A stretch of 57,861 nucleotides of DNA from positions 1 through 57,861 of the IMG/VR virus record IMGVR_UViG_3300048996_000092. One strand, given 5' to 3'. This document shows positions 15,781 through 24,161 of the stretch, piece after piece; position 1 is the stretch's first letter, and each line of letters opens with the position of its first letter. The position numbers and the translations under genes are program-made. The notes below the pieces were generated by a model. It saw nothing but the letters and a program-made list of their open reading frames with translations. It had not been told where the DNA came from and did no database searches. Origin of the DNA: a virus.

Positions 15781-17396
15781 TGGCTTACTGCACGTACTCC
15801 CTATCAACAGTGGTGATGGAGTTGGCGATTCGCGCGGGCATGGACCCGCGCAACATCGACGTACAACGACTGGATGCGCAGGTTCGCGGTTTCGCGGTAA
15901 TTAACACCTATCCGTGCACGGAGGCATTGCGCGCGCTCTCTCAGGTATTCCTGTTCGATCCGTCAGGCTATGACGGGCAGGTGCACTTTACGCCCAGAGG
16001 CGACGACACCATTGCCACCGTCACGGAAAACGACATGCTCAACGACGAGCAGGATATCGAGCAGACGCGGCGGTCTGATGGGATTCAGATCCCGCGCGTG
16101 TTGCACCTGAACTACTACGACGTTGCAGGCGGCCTCGCAACCGAGAAGCAGTCTAGCGAGCGTTCTGGAGATCACCGCGCCACCGGCGAGACGTCGCTGC
16201 AATCCGCCGTGCTGATGAATGCAGAGGAAGCAGCGCACACAATCGCCATCAATCACAAGCTGATGGCGGAAGAGCAGGGCGGAGAGCTGAAGTTCTGCCT
16301 GCCTGACAAGTGGCTGCGCATCGTTCCCGCCAGCACGTTGTTCGTGCAGTGGCAGGGAAAAACCGTTCGGACGCGCGTCATCAAGATCGTGACCAACGAG
16401 GGCTATCAGGAATACGCGCTACTGCGTGATCGCCAGAGCGCCTACACATCTAACCTTGAGGCGTTTCCGGTTTCGCCGCCGTCCTCGCCACCGTCCAACG
16501 TAGTCGGTCCAACCGTCATTGTTCCGCTCGACATCCACATCCTACGGGACGCAGACGATGCCCAGGGGCTGATCTACTACGTGGCACTGACGGGCCTTCT
16601 AGGCGCATGGACCGGAGCCCTGGTGGAACTCAGCTATGACGGCGGCGCGAACTATATCGACGCCGGCTCTAGCAGTCTCTCGGCGGTTATTGGGGAACTG
16701 GTCTCAACGCTGGGGGATCACCCGCAGGAGTTTCCTGATGAAGTGAACTCCTGCACCGTGCGGATTCATACGCCGTTCGCCGAACTTGAAGGAGGAACGC
16801 TCACTGAACTCCTGAATCGCGCCAACCTCGCGATCATCGGTAACGAGATCATTCAGTTTGGCAACGCCGATGAGACGTCGGATGGCGTCTGGGATCTGTC
16901 GTACTTCATTCGCGGGCGCAAAGGCACCACAACCGCGGCGCACGCTATCGGTGAGCGCTTCGTGCTGCTGGACGCAAACGCCCTCATTCGGGTGAACGCA
17001 AGCTTGGTGGACATTGGGCGAACGCTGACGTTTCGCGCCACCAGTTTTGGCACCAATCAAGACGACGGCATTGTGGTGAGCATGGTCTACGCGGGGCGCT
17101 CACAGATTGAGCGTGAGCCTGGATACGTGCGCGCCAGACGTGAAGGGACGGACGCCATTGTTGATTGGCAGGGCGTGGCGCGTCTTGGCGCTGGCGCGGT
17201 CACGGTTCACGGCGAGCGGTTCGACGGATATCGCGTGACTTTCTCTGACGGGACCAACCCCGTCATCAGCGTCGACACAGACGCGCAAACACTGACGCAA
17301 AGCATCGCCGCGCTGGGCTCGCCCGTGACCATTGGCGTCCGGCAGCTTAACGAACTGACCGGAGCCGGGCCGACTATCGAGGTGATCATTACATGA
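15780..17396 (+). CDS. Tail hub / host specificity protein, C-terminal portion
   Basis: The 538-residue product begins abruptly in what is normally mid-protein sequence: STVVMELAIRAGMDPRNIDV, RGFAVINTYPCTEALRALSQ, FLFDPSGYDGQVHFTPRGDD, then ADEW/LPDKWLRIVPASTLFV-type sequence, IIGNEIIQFGNAD and LSYFIRGRKGTTTAAHAIGERFVLLD. These are the conserved later domains of the hub protein whose N terminus is at 13116. It should trimerise at the tail tip. TAATG coupling to the upstream gene. Together with 13116-14171 it implies a split hub. Confidence 0.76.
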   Translation: MAYCTYSLSTVVMELAIRAGMDPRNIDVQRLDAQVRGFAVINTYPCTEALRALSQVFLFDPSGYDGQVHFTPRGDDTIATVTENDMLNDEQDIEQTRRSDGIQIPRVLHLNYYDVAGGLATEKQSSERSGDHRATGETSLQSAVLMNAEEAAHTIAINHKLMAEEQGGELKFCLPDKWLRIVPASTLFVQWQGKTVRTRVIKIVTNEGYQEYALLRDRQSAYTSNLEAFPVSPPSSPPSNVVGPTVIVPLDIHILRDADDAQGLIYYVALTGLLGAWTGALVELSYDGGANYIDAGSSSLSAVIGELVSTLGDHPQEFPDEVNSCTVRIHTPFAELEGGTLTELLNRANLAIIGNEIIQFGNADETSDGVWDLSYFIRGRKGTTTAAHAIGERFVLLDANALIRVNASLVDIGRTLTFRATSFGTNQDDGIVVSMVYAGRSQIEREPGYVRARREGTDAIVDWQGVARLGAGAVTVHGERFDGYRVTFSDGTNPVISVDTDAQTLTQSIAALGSPVTIGVRQLNELTGAGPTIEVIIT

Positions 17397-18274
17397 GCGA
17401 CACACCAAACGTTGGACTGCCTCTTGTTCCGGAGGGCACGTTAGATCCAGCGGCGGGACTCAATCTTGCGCTCATCGTTGCGGATGCTTTGATTCAGACC
17501 GGCGTCATTTCCATGGCGCTGACGGCGCCGCCGGTGGGGCCTTCTGACGGCGATATGTACATCGTCGCAGGTGAGGGCGGCGTGGCGACGGGCGCATGGG
17601 TAGGAGAGGAAGACAACCTAGCGCGCTATGTCGCCCAGGGCACGTTCTGGCAGTTCTATCAGGCCGGCAGTCAGGTCAAGTTCATACTCAACGTCGATAA
17701 CGATGGGTTCTACAAGTTCACCGGCGGAACCGGCGGATCATGGAGTCTAGCCGCGGGACTTGGCGACGCCCCTTCAGACGGCGCGCTCTACGGACGCAAG
17801 GATGCAACGTGGGAGGAGATCAGCCTAACGCTCACTGATGAGCAAAGTTCTCCGACGGAAGTTGAGAACGTAACCGCGATCATAGTGGGCGACGGTCTTG
17901 TTCTTTCCCAAGACACCGCCGGCATAGCGCGACTTGAAGCCGTGCAAACGACGACATTCGCGGCAGTCATCACGGAATCTGGAACGTCGCGCAATGCATT
18001 GCCTGCCGCTGCGGGCGCGTATGTCAGGTTCACCAACGCGGCTGCCAAAGAATATGTTTTTGACGACACAGCTGGTTACACGCTAGGCCAGGAGTTCCAC
18101 GGCCGCAACGTCGGCGCAGGCGATCTTGAAATCACGCCGACGACGGGCATGACCATCAATGCGCCATTCGGAGGCTCACTGGTGATCCCTCAGGATGGCA
18201 CGTTCACTGTAAAAATCGTGGCCGTTGATGGTAGCGAAGCGGATCTGTTCGGCGCCACGGAGCAGGTCACATGA
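17393..18274 (+). CDS. DUF2793-like tail protein
   Basis: The 293-residue protein starts GLPLVPEGTLDPAAGLNLAL and has VISMALTAPPVGPSDGDMYIVA, GAWVGEEDNLARY and GTFWQFYQAGSQ, the DUF2793 pattern. The second half is a separate beta domain (EYVFDDTAGYTLGQEFHGRN) that may bind ligand or fold as a trimeric stalk. It lies between the hub and the lectin fibre; a fibre-base role is likely. Confidence 0.75.
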   Translation: MSDTPNVGLPLVPEGTLDPAAGLNLALIVADALIQTGVISMALTAPPVGPSDGDMYIVAGEGGVATGAWVGEEDNLARYVAQGTFWQFYQAGSQVKFILNVDNDGFYKFTGGTGGSWSLAAGLGDAPSDGALYGRKDATWEEISLTLTDEQSSPTEVENVTAIIVGDGLVLSQDTAGIARLEAVQTTTFAAVITESGTSRNALPAAAGAYVRFTNAAAKEYVFDDTAGYTLGQEFHGRNVGAGDLEITPTTGMTINAPFGGSLVIPQDGTFTVKIVAVDGSEADLFGATEQVT

Positions 18275-20421
18275 TTCCAGGAATTGTCGCCAGCATCCGC
18301 ATCGTCATAGGCGGCGGTGGTCCAGGTCCAGACCCAGGAGACCTCTGGACGCCGGCTGATATCACTACACAGCTTTGGTTTGACGCCGCCGATACAGACA
18401 CCGTGACCATCTCCTCTGGCGTCTCGCAGTTGGAGGACAAGAGCGGGAACAACCGAGATGTCGCGCAGGCCACTGCGGCGAATCGGCCGACACATGGTGT
18501 TGTGACGCTGAACAGTCTGCCGGTTCTTCACTATGACGGCAGCAACGACAGCCTCGTTGGCGCAGCGAATCTAGCTGGACTCGGCCAGAACGTGCCGCGC
18601 ATTGCGTACTACGTCGTGCGGCGCTTCGGCGCCCTGGCGGGCAGCGCCTTTCCGGTTGTCTTCACGATTGGAGATGGCGACGCCGCAAATAATACCAATG
18701 CTCGCTTCGGTCACTACGCGTCCGAGGTGGACAACATAGAGCGCCCAACAGGGCAACGGACCGACGCGCAGGGTCTGGATAGTGAGGACGCAGGCGCGAT
18801 TGCCGGCAATACGTGGCAGCTCTTCGCCATTCACTCAGAGTATCTGAGTGCGCTCTGCAGAGCGTGGCGCGATGGAACATCGGTGCTCAATACGACGCAT
18901 CAGGATGCAGGAAACACTTCCAATACTGCGCCAAGTTCTATCGGCGTGGGCAGCTGGGTGGAAGGAAGTTTCAGCCTGGATGGCGACATCGCGGAAATCA
19001 TCGTCACGCACGCCATAGATGACCGGCTGAAAATCGAAGGGTATTTGGCGTGGAAGTGGGGCCTACAGGCAAACCTCCCCGCAGCTCATCCGTACAAAGC
19101 TGCGGCACCGCTGACTAGCGATGGCGGCGATCCGTTCTATGACGACGTCGTGTCGTTGCTCAAGTTCAACGCGAGCGGCACCACCTTCACGGATGAAAAG
19201 GGCGTCGCCTGGACTCCTGCAGGGAACGCAACCTGCGGCGCGGTCGCGCCGCAGTACGGAAGCGGCGCACTGGAGCTTGACGGAACGGGCGACTGGCTAA
19301 ACGCCACCGACGCTGTCTTCGTGCACAACACCCGCGACTTCACAATGGAGGCGTGGCATCGGATTGGGGCCACGCTCACCGGCAATCACTTCATTTTCTC
19401 GTATGCCGGCGGCTGGGGAGTGTATGCGCTCACATTCAATTTCGGATGGGCGTTATTCGATGGGGCAGCAAGCAACGTCATCGTCGGCGGTGGCGGCGAA
19501 GCAGTGCCATTGATTTACAAGCACATCGCTCTATGCAGGGCCGCCGGTATCTACCGGCTGTTCGTCGACGGCCTCTTAGTAGGCAGCCCCACGAGCGACG
19601 CAACAAACATCACAAGCAACGCGGTACGGATTGGCGCCCAGCCCGGCGGCACCGGCGGCTTCAATGGGCAGATTGACGAGTTCAGAATCACGCGACGCGC
19701 TCGGTATACAGAAGCTTTCACGCCGCCCGCCGCGCCCTTCGGAAGTTTCCGCACGGACCTGATTGATCCGCATTTCGCCAGCGTCGTGGCCCTACTGAAC
19801 TTTGAGGGCGCGAACGCGCAGACGTGGTTCCTGGATGAGCGCGGCAATCTCTGGACGCGCAGCGGCACTCCAACAATCAGCACCGCGCAAACGCCGGGCT
19901 TCGGTACGTCGTGCCTGGATGATCCATCCGCGCAGAACTATATCGTGACCGAGAGCCACGCGAACTTCGGCTACGGCACTGGCGACTTCACCATCGAGTT
20001 CTACGCGCGGCCGACGACGCTCGCTGGCGGGCCGCAAATCTGGTACGACCAGCGCACGGCGCTGAATCAACTCCGCCCGGCCCTATATCACGCAGGCTCC
20101 GGCGATCTACGCCTATACGTCGGCGGCTCTGACCGAATCGCCGCACCGACTGGAACTATCGTCGTCGATACATGGCACCACATCGCGCTTTGCCGCGCTT
20201 CAGGCAGCACGCGGCTCTTTGTAAATGGCGTGCAGGTCGGCTCTACGTTCGCCGATGCGACAGACTACGAAGCGAGCCGAGTCCTCTTAGGAAACGCGGG
20301 CGATCAAGACGCAAACGTCTTCGGCTTCACGGGGCAGTTCAAGTGCCTGCGTATCACGAAGGGTGTGGCCCGATATCCGACTAACTTCACGCCGCCATCG
20401 GCGCTCTTTCCGGTGTCCTGA
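18271..20421 (+). CDS. Tail fibre with three concanavalin/LamG-like domains
   Basis: The 716-residue protein opens with a Gly/Pro-rich leader and then has three lectin-like beta-sandwich domains: about residues 30-270 (WFDAADTDTVTISSGVSQLEDKSGNNRD), 290-490 (VVSLLKFNASGTTFTDEKG, DFTMEAWHRIG) and 500-714 (VVALLNFEGANAQTWFLDERG, DFTIEFYARP). The second and third are repeats of each other, both ending in an RLFVDG/RLFVNG...FNGQIDEFRITR or GQFKCLRITKG block. Such LamG_3 domains often bind glycans, so this is a strong candidate receptor-binding protein. ATGA overlap with the DUF2793 gene. Confidence 0.78.
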   Translation: MIPGIVASIRIVIGGGGPGPDPGDLWTPADITTQLWFDAADTDTVTISSGVSQLEDKSGNNRDVAQATAANRPTHGVVTLNSLPVLHYDGSNDSLVGAANLAGLGQNVPRIAYYVVRRFGALAGSAFPVVFTIGDGDAANNTNARFGHYASEVDNIERPTGQRTDAQGLDSEDAGAIAGNTWQLFAIHSEYLSALCRAWRDGTSVLNTTHQDAGNTSNTAPSSIGVGSWVEGSFSLDGDIAEIIVTHAIDDRLKIEGYLAWKWGLQANLPAAHPYKAAAPLTSDGGDPFYDDVVSLLKFNASGTTFTDEKGVAWTPAGNATCGAVAPQYGSGALELDGTGDWLNATDAVFVHNTRDFTMEAWHRIGATLTGNHFIFSYAGGWGVYALTFNFGWALFDGAASNVIVGGGGEAVPLIYKHIALCRAAGIYRLFVDGLLVGSPTSDATNITSNAVRIGAQPGGTGGFNGQIDEFRITRRARYTEAFTPPAAPFGSFRTDLIDPHFASVVALLNFEGANAQTWFLDERGNLWTRSGTPTISTAQTPGFGTSCLDDPSAQNYIVTESHANFGYGTGDFTIEFYARPTTLAGGPQIWYDQRTALNQLRPALYHAGSGDLRLYVGGSDRIAAPTGTIVVDTWHHIALCRASGSTRLFVNGVQVGSTFADATDYEASRVLLGNAGDQDANVFGFTGQFKCLRITKGVARYPTNFTPPSALFPVS

Positions 20422-20423
20422 GT

Positions 20424-20756
20424 ATGAGCGAGAACGTCATCCTCTGGCTCTTCGGCATTCTGATTACTCTGCAGACCACTGTCCTGGGCGCCGTTATCGC
20501 GGCCATCTGGAGGCACGGCGACGATTGCCGCGATTTCCGTACTGGCCTAGCGACTGCCGTGGCCGACATCAAGGCAAAGCTTGAGAGGGTGGAGCGCGAC
20601 ATCGGCACGCACGAGACCGGGCTGCGGGGGCAGGTGCACAAGCTTGCGAGCGAGATAACGCCGCTAGCTGTTTGGGCACAGATGGAGCAGCGGTACAGCG
20701 AACGTCGCGAGCATCAGCGGCGCATTCAAGACGAAAGGGAAGATGATTCCCGCTGA
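20424..20756 (+). CDS. Membrane protein with coiled coil, lysis cassette (holin/hemolysin-like)
   Basis: The 110-residue protein has one N-terminal membrane helix (VILWLFGILITLQTTVLGAV, residues 5-24) followed by a charged helical tail, DIKAKLERVERDIGTHETGL, that could form a coiled coil. That layout resembles XhlA-type lysis accessory proteins. The gene overlaps the endolysin gene by 14 bases. A role in holin or membrane disruption is inferred. Confidence 0.6.
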   Translation: MSENVILWLFGILITLQTTVLGAVIAAIWRHGDDCRDFRTGLATAVADIKAKLERVERDIGTHETGLRGQVHKLASEITPLAVWAQMEQRYSERREHQRRIQDEREDDSR

Positions 20757-21261
20757 GCTGACTCAAATGATGCCGTTCGCCGCGGCTCGGGCAACAACGT
20801 ACGCGGCACCACTGACCAGCGCAATGCTGGAGTTCGATATCGACACCACCAAGCGGCAGGCCGCGTTTCTCGCCCAGGTGTGTCACGAGTCCGGATCACT
20901 TCGGTACGTCAAGGAGATCGCAGACGGCGCTGACTATGAAGGCCGCAGGGACTTGGGGAACGTCACTCCGGGAGACGGGCCCAGGTTCAAGGGCCGCGGG
21001 TTGTTGCAGATCACAGGTAGAGCGAACTACGCGAGCTGCGGCGCTGCTCTGCACCTGGACTTGATGGCTTCACCGGAAATCCTCGAGTTGCCTCAGAACG
21101 CCTGTCGATCGGCCGGGTGGTTCTGGGCGACACGTGCGCTCAACAAACACGCCGACGCAGATCATTTCGCCGCGCTCACCAAGGCCATCAACGGCGGCTA
21201 CAACGGCCTTGATGACCGAATACAACACTGGCTTCGAATTAGAGGAGTTCTGGGAATATGA
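20743..21261 (+). CDS. GH19 chitinase-fold endolysin
   Basis: The 172-residue enzyme has the phage GH19 layout: AFLAQVCHESGSLRYVKEIA with catalytic Glu49, YEGRRDLGN with a second acidic residue (Glu66), and PGDGPRFKGRGLLQITGRANY as substrate loop. The C-terminal TKAINGGYNGLDDR matches the family. It should cleave the peptidoglycan sugar backbone at the end of infection. No signal peptide is seen, so a holin is needed; membrane proteins flank it on both sides. Confidence 0.9.
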   Translation: MIPAELTQMMPFAAARATTYAAPLTSAMLEFDIDTTKRQAAFLAQVCHESGSLRYVKEIADGADYEGRRDLGNVTPGDGPRFKGRGLLQITGRANYASCGAALHLDLMASPEILELPQNACRSAGWFWATRALNKHADADHFAALTKAINGGYNGLDDRIQHWLRIRGVLGI

Positions 21262-21602
21262 GCGATCCACAACCGCTGTTGCCGCCTATTCCCTGGTACG
21301 AATCCGAAGTGCAACTGCGCGCCGTGCTCGCAATGGCGGCGCAGCTGCTTTCAATACTGACGCGTATCGCAGATCACCTCGGGCTGCATGTTCAGTTTTC
21401 TGGCGCCGACATCGACGCCATCTTTGCTGACCTCACGCAGGGCGCGGCAATCTGGCTCGGCGCGCTCGCGATCATCAAGCGACAGAAGTCTCAAGTCGCG
21501 CCGCTGACCCTCACGGCTGGCGCCGCCGCTGTCCAGGTGGTGACGAACCCACCGCTGCTCGATGCCGATCCCACCAAGGTGCCAAAGGAGCCCAAGCCAT
21601 GA
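21258..21602 (+). CDS. Putative holin
   Basis: The 114-residue protein has two hydrophobic helices: about residues 20-38 (LRAVLAMAAQLLSILTRI) and 62-78 (GAAIWLGALAIIKRQK), with a Pro-rich C-terminal tail. Size, membrane pattern and position after the endolysin fit a class II-type holin, but no family signature is firm. Confidence 0.6.
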   Translation: MSDPQPLLPPIPWYESEVQLRAVLAMAAQLLSILTRIADHLGLHVQFSGADIDAIFADLTQGAAIWLGALAIIKRQKSQVAPLTLTAGAAAVQVVTNPPLLDADPTKVPKEPKP

Positions 21603-21994
21603 AGCTGAAACTATCAATCCTGCCCCTGCTGCTGATTCTCGCGGCGTGCGGTAGCAACCCATTCAAGACCGCACAAACCGTCGAGCAGCAAGGAGACGCG
21701 CTCTATGGCTCGTATGTGATCGCCAAGGACCAAGGGGCCTCGATCCTTAAAAACCCCGCCGTTGCTGACGACGTGAAGCGGCCGGTCGCCCAAGCCATGG
21801 TTGACAGCAAGCCAGTGGGCGACTCACTGCAGGATGCGCTCACTGCGTATTCCCAAGTAAGCGTGGAAGTTAAGCAGGGGACGACGCCGCAGGAGCGGCT
21901 TGAAATCGTCGAGCAGAATGTCGCGGACTGGATCGCCAGGGCGACACCGATCATCAACAAACTGATTGACACTGTCGGAGGGTTACTGAAATGA
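21599..21994 (+). CDS. Lysis-cassette lipoprotein
   Basis: Residues 1-17 form a lipoprotein signal (KLKLSILPLLLILAAC) with the lipobox LAAC, so Cys17 would be the acylated residue. The mature part of about 115 residues is helical and contains ERLEIVEQNVADWIARA. In a lysis cassette, an outer-membrane lipoprotein may act as an o-spanin-like or unrelated virion-release protein; there is no partner i-spanin with a clear overlap, so this is uncertain. Confidence 0.6.
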   Translation: MKLKLSILPLLLILAACGSNPFKTAQTVEQQGDALYGSYVIAKDQGASILKNPAVADDVKRPVAQAMVDSKPVGDSLQDALTAYSQVSVEVKQGTTPQERLEIVEQNVADWIARATPIINKLIDTVGGLLK

Positions 21995-22284
21995 ACACGC
22001 TGATGATCTACCTGAGCATCGCGCAATCCGTGGCCACCGCATTGCTGCAAGGCCGCGCCGATCCGAGCAAGGTGACGGAGTGGACTGGGTATCTGAGTTT
22101 GGCGACTGCGCTCGCGGGCGCGGTTACCAGCGGCAACCAAGACTTGGCGGAGTTGGATCGTCAGCTGACAGAAGCTGTGGCAGCAGACCGCGGACTGACG
22201 GTAGAGCAGCGAGCCGCGTGGCGTCTTCGCGATGATATCTCAACGGAAGTAGCGCGCACGTGGCTCGCGGAGCATCCCACCTAA
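21991..22284 (+). CDS. Small protein, last gene of the late operon
   Basis: The 97-residue product has a hydrophobic N-terminal stretch (MIYLSIAQSVATALLQG), a TGYLSLATALAGAVTSG segment that could enter a membrane, and a charged helical end. Not recognised. ATGA coupling to the lipoprotein gene. It ends eight bases from the convergent sigma-like gene. Confidence 0.5.
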   Translation: MNTLMIYLSIAQSVATALLQGRADPSKVTEWTGYLSLATALAGAVTSGNQDLAELDRQLTEAVAADRGLTVEQRAAWRLRDDISTEVARTWLAEHPT

Positions 22285-22291
22285 GGGCTCC

Positions 22292-22738
22292 TCAGGTGCT
22301 CATGCGAAGGGTGCAGTAGGCAACGCGCAGGCGCCGCAGGACCACAGGGTCCGACAGCTGTAGTCGCGCAGCGATTTGCCTGTAGGTAAGTCCGTCTGAA
22401 ACGTGCAGCATCAGGACTTCGCGCTGTTCAGGAGGCAAGCGCTGCGTCGCCGCGCGCAGCGCGCCTTCAGTTGCTTGTCGATCCGCGTCTGACATCTGTT
22501 TACCAGCGAGCGCTGGTGTCTCATCACAAACATCCATCGCGAGCCTGAATAGACGCCCCTGTGGGTCCTGCACGCCGTCGTCGTCGTTGATCTGGCTCAG
22601 TCGCGCGAACACTTCGGCGGCCAATCGTTCGGTCTCTGAATCGGGGAATTGCGCCTCCGTCTCTTCTGGCGTGACGTGTGGTGGAAATATTGGTTCAAAT
22701 ATTCTGGTCATCCATCTGGGCAGCTTGAGAGTTGTCAT
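22292..22738 (-). CDS. RNA polymerase sigma-70 region 4-like protein
   Basis: The 148-residue protein ends in a sigma-70 region-4 helix-turn-helix: LPPEQREVLMLHVSDGLTYRQIAARLQLSD at about residues 98-127, read as an r4-type domain. The first 75 residues are acidic and lack an evident region 2, so it may be a truncated ECF-like factor or an r4-only regulator. It lies at the convergent end of the late operon, read toward it, under a separate-looking upstream region with two operator-like palindromes. A late-gene regulator is a reasonable guess. Confidence 0.78.
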   Translation of the reverse strand: MTTLKLPRWMTRIFEPIFPPHVTPEETEAQFPDSETERLAAEVFARLSQINDDDGVQDPQGRLFRLAMDVCDETPALAGKQMSDADRQATEGALRAATQRLPPEQREVLMLHVSDGLTYRQIAARLQLSDPVVLRRLRVAYCTLRMST

Positions 22739-22822
22739 GATTTTTCAAATGCCTCCGTGTGGTTGGGGCTTGCACCCATTGTCATTCTCAGCACGCGTAA
22801 ACCGGCCAGCAACTAGGTATAA

Positions 22823-22850
22823 CGCACAATGCGCGTAACGTGCAATGCAC
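22823..22850. promoter_or_regulatory. Two operator-like palindromes upstream of the sigma-like gene
   Basis: CGCACAATGCG (22823-22833) and GTGCAATGCAC (22840-22850) are two near-identical palindromic 11-mers with centres 17 bp apart. On the - strand a weak TTGCAC / TTATAC promoter with a 17-base spacer overlaps both. A dimeric regulator binding here could control the sigma-like gene. Confidence 0.5.
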
Positions 22851-22875
22851 GCAAAAGGATGTGTATGCTTCGCTC

Positions 22876-22998
22876 TGCTGTGCTCCGGTGTACCTGGATC
22901 GAATCTTTGGTTGCGGTGCGACTTTAGGAGGCACCAGACCACCTAGGGCAGTTAGGCAGACCGAGCCTAGATCGTAGAATGGGGGCCGGAGCACAGCA
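22876..22998. ncRNA. Possible structured RNA closed by a 13-bp stem
   Basis: TGCTGTGCTCCGG (22876-22888) is the exact reverse complement of CCGGAGCACAGCA (22986-22998). Inside lie two more helices, GGTGC/GCACC (22915-22919 with 22931-22935) and CTAGG/CCTAG (22943-22947 with 22966-22970), giving a three-way junction shape. The region is otherwise non-coding between 22739 and 23015. Either strand could carry it; neighbouring genes are on the - strand. Confidence 0.4.
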
Positions 22999-23015
22999 CT
23001 CCCTCTCGCCAATTT

Positions 23016-23273
23016 TCAATTCTGTCTTTCCGTCTCTAGCGCGTCGGCGTTCGCCGAGCGCCACCCGCGCTTTCGAAGGTATTGCGGCGCCACTGATTCA
23101 ATCTTTCCCGTCGGCATCAAGACTCGATACGTCTCCCGTTCCACTTGGTAGCCGCGAATAACCATGATCACGCGCGTCGCCAGCTCGTCCACAATCTCCA
23201 CTTCCCTGCCTTCAAATCTTCCGTAGGTCAGAAGAACAATCTCCCCAAGGCGGAAGCCGCGCTCACCATCCAT
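23016..23273 (-). CDS. Small SH3/KOW-like protein
   Basis: GAGGAG lies seven bases before ATG 23273, which overlaps the upstream gene by 11 bases. The 85-residue product has GEIVLLTYGRFEGREVEIVDE, resembling a KOW/SH3-type strand-turn-strand, followed by basic sequence. Function unknown. Confidence 0.55.
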   Translation of the reverse strand: MDGERGFRLGEIVLLTYGRFEGREVEIVDELATRVIMVIRGYQVERETYRVLMPTGKIESVAPQYLRKRGWRSANADALETERQN

Positions 23274-23505
23274 ATCCGTGCTCCTCAGTTTCTGACAACG
23301 ATCCATCTGCCATCACTTCACGCCAATACCAAAAATTACTCAGTCCGTGCGTGCCCCAATATTGGCCGCTGGTCACCTTCACCGTGCGTCCGTCAGGGTG
23401 CTGCACCACCTTGCCGATCGCCATCGAACCAGGCATCAGCTCTTCAGTGATGCGCCGCGCCTCTCGACGCATCCACTCCTCGTCCATCATGTCTTTCATT
23501 GTCAT
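23263..23505 (-). CDS. Small unknown protein
   Basis: The 80-residue product starts at an ATG overlapping the upstream TGA. It has an acidic N-terminal helix (DEEWMRREARRITEELM) and a beta part with GKVVQHPDGRTVKVTSGQYW, like small binding modules encoded in phage early regions. Not recognised. Confidence 0.55.
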   Translation of the reverse strand: MTMKDMMDEEWMRREARRITEELMPGSMAIGKVVQHPDGRTVKVTSGQYWGTHGLSNFWYWREVMADGSLSETEEHGYGW

Positions 23506-23783
23506 GGCCACACCACGTAGATGACTAACCCGTCCCCAGTCTCCGCGTCCTGCACATGCACTGCGTTAATGCGCGCAGCTCCTGAAATCAGGAATGCCAG
23601 GGACGTAGCGCCACCGGCGTGGGAACGCGCCAGCTCACGGATGTCGTCATTGTCGTATTTCGCCTTGAGGTGAATCGGGTCCGGGTCTTCGTTGCGCCAG
23701 ATGCGTACACGAAGGCCGTTGGCCACGAAGTCGGCGGTAGACTCAACGCACGGGAACGGCGGAACAGTCGAATCATTTGCCAT
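23502..23783 (-). CDS. Small unknown protein
   Basis: ATG 23783 is preceded by GGGGAGG. The 93-residue product contains RVRIWRNEDPDPIHLKA and ends GLVIYVVWP. No recognised family; part of the - strand run of coupled small genes. Confidence 0.5.
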   Translation of the reverse strand: MANDSTVPPFPCVESTADFVANGLRVRIWRNEDPDPIHLKAKYDNDDIRELARSHAGGATSLAFLISGAARINAVHVQDAETGDGLVIYVVWP

Positions 23784-23922
23784 GTTGCCTCCCCAGGCCG
23801 TACCCAAGAATTACCCCGAGACCACCAATGATAAATGCCATCACGAGCTGTGGACCTCCGTCGCTCGCCAGGATCGCGCACACGACAATGGCTATCAGGC
23901 AGCGCCAATCAGCTGTGCTCAT
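23773..23922 (-). CDS. Small two-helix membrane protein
   Basis: The 49-residue product, preceded by AGGAC, is mostly membrane: CLIAIVVCAILAS and LVMAFIIGGLGVILGYG. Function unknown. Confidence 0.55.
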   Translation of the reverse strand: MSTADWRCLIAIVVCAILASDGGPQLVMAFIIGGLGVILGYGLGRQHGK

Positions 23923-23933
23923 CTTGCGCGTCC

Positions 23934-24161
23934 TCACTGTGGCGTCCGCCGCCAAGGCGTGAACTCCACGACAACGGTCTCGGCAATTCCGCCTAGGCGA
24001 GAAATAAACTCTTCCGCCTCACGTTTCTTGCGAAACCCCTTTGCCTTGTCCTTGTCATCCGTCCACGCCGCGTGCCCTTTGGGCATTTCGTCTTGAACGT
24101 ACAGCGTCACGGGCCAATCTTTCAGGCGAATCGTCCACCCGCGCCAATCGGTGCGCCTCAT
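23934..24161 (-). CDS. Small unknown protein
   Basis: The 75-residue product begins MRRTDWRGWTIRLKDWPVTL and has a basic helix DKAKGFRKKREAEEFISRL. ATGA overlap with the metallophosphoesterase gene upstream. Unknown. Confidence 0.5.
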   Translation of the reverse strand: MRRTDWRGWTIRLKDWPVTLYVQDEMPKGHAAWTDDKDKAKGFRKKREAEEFISRLGGIAETVVVEFTPWRRTPQ

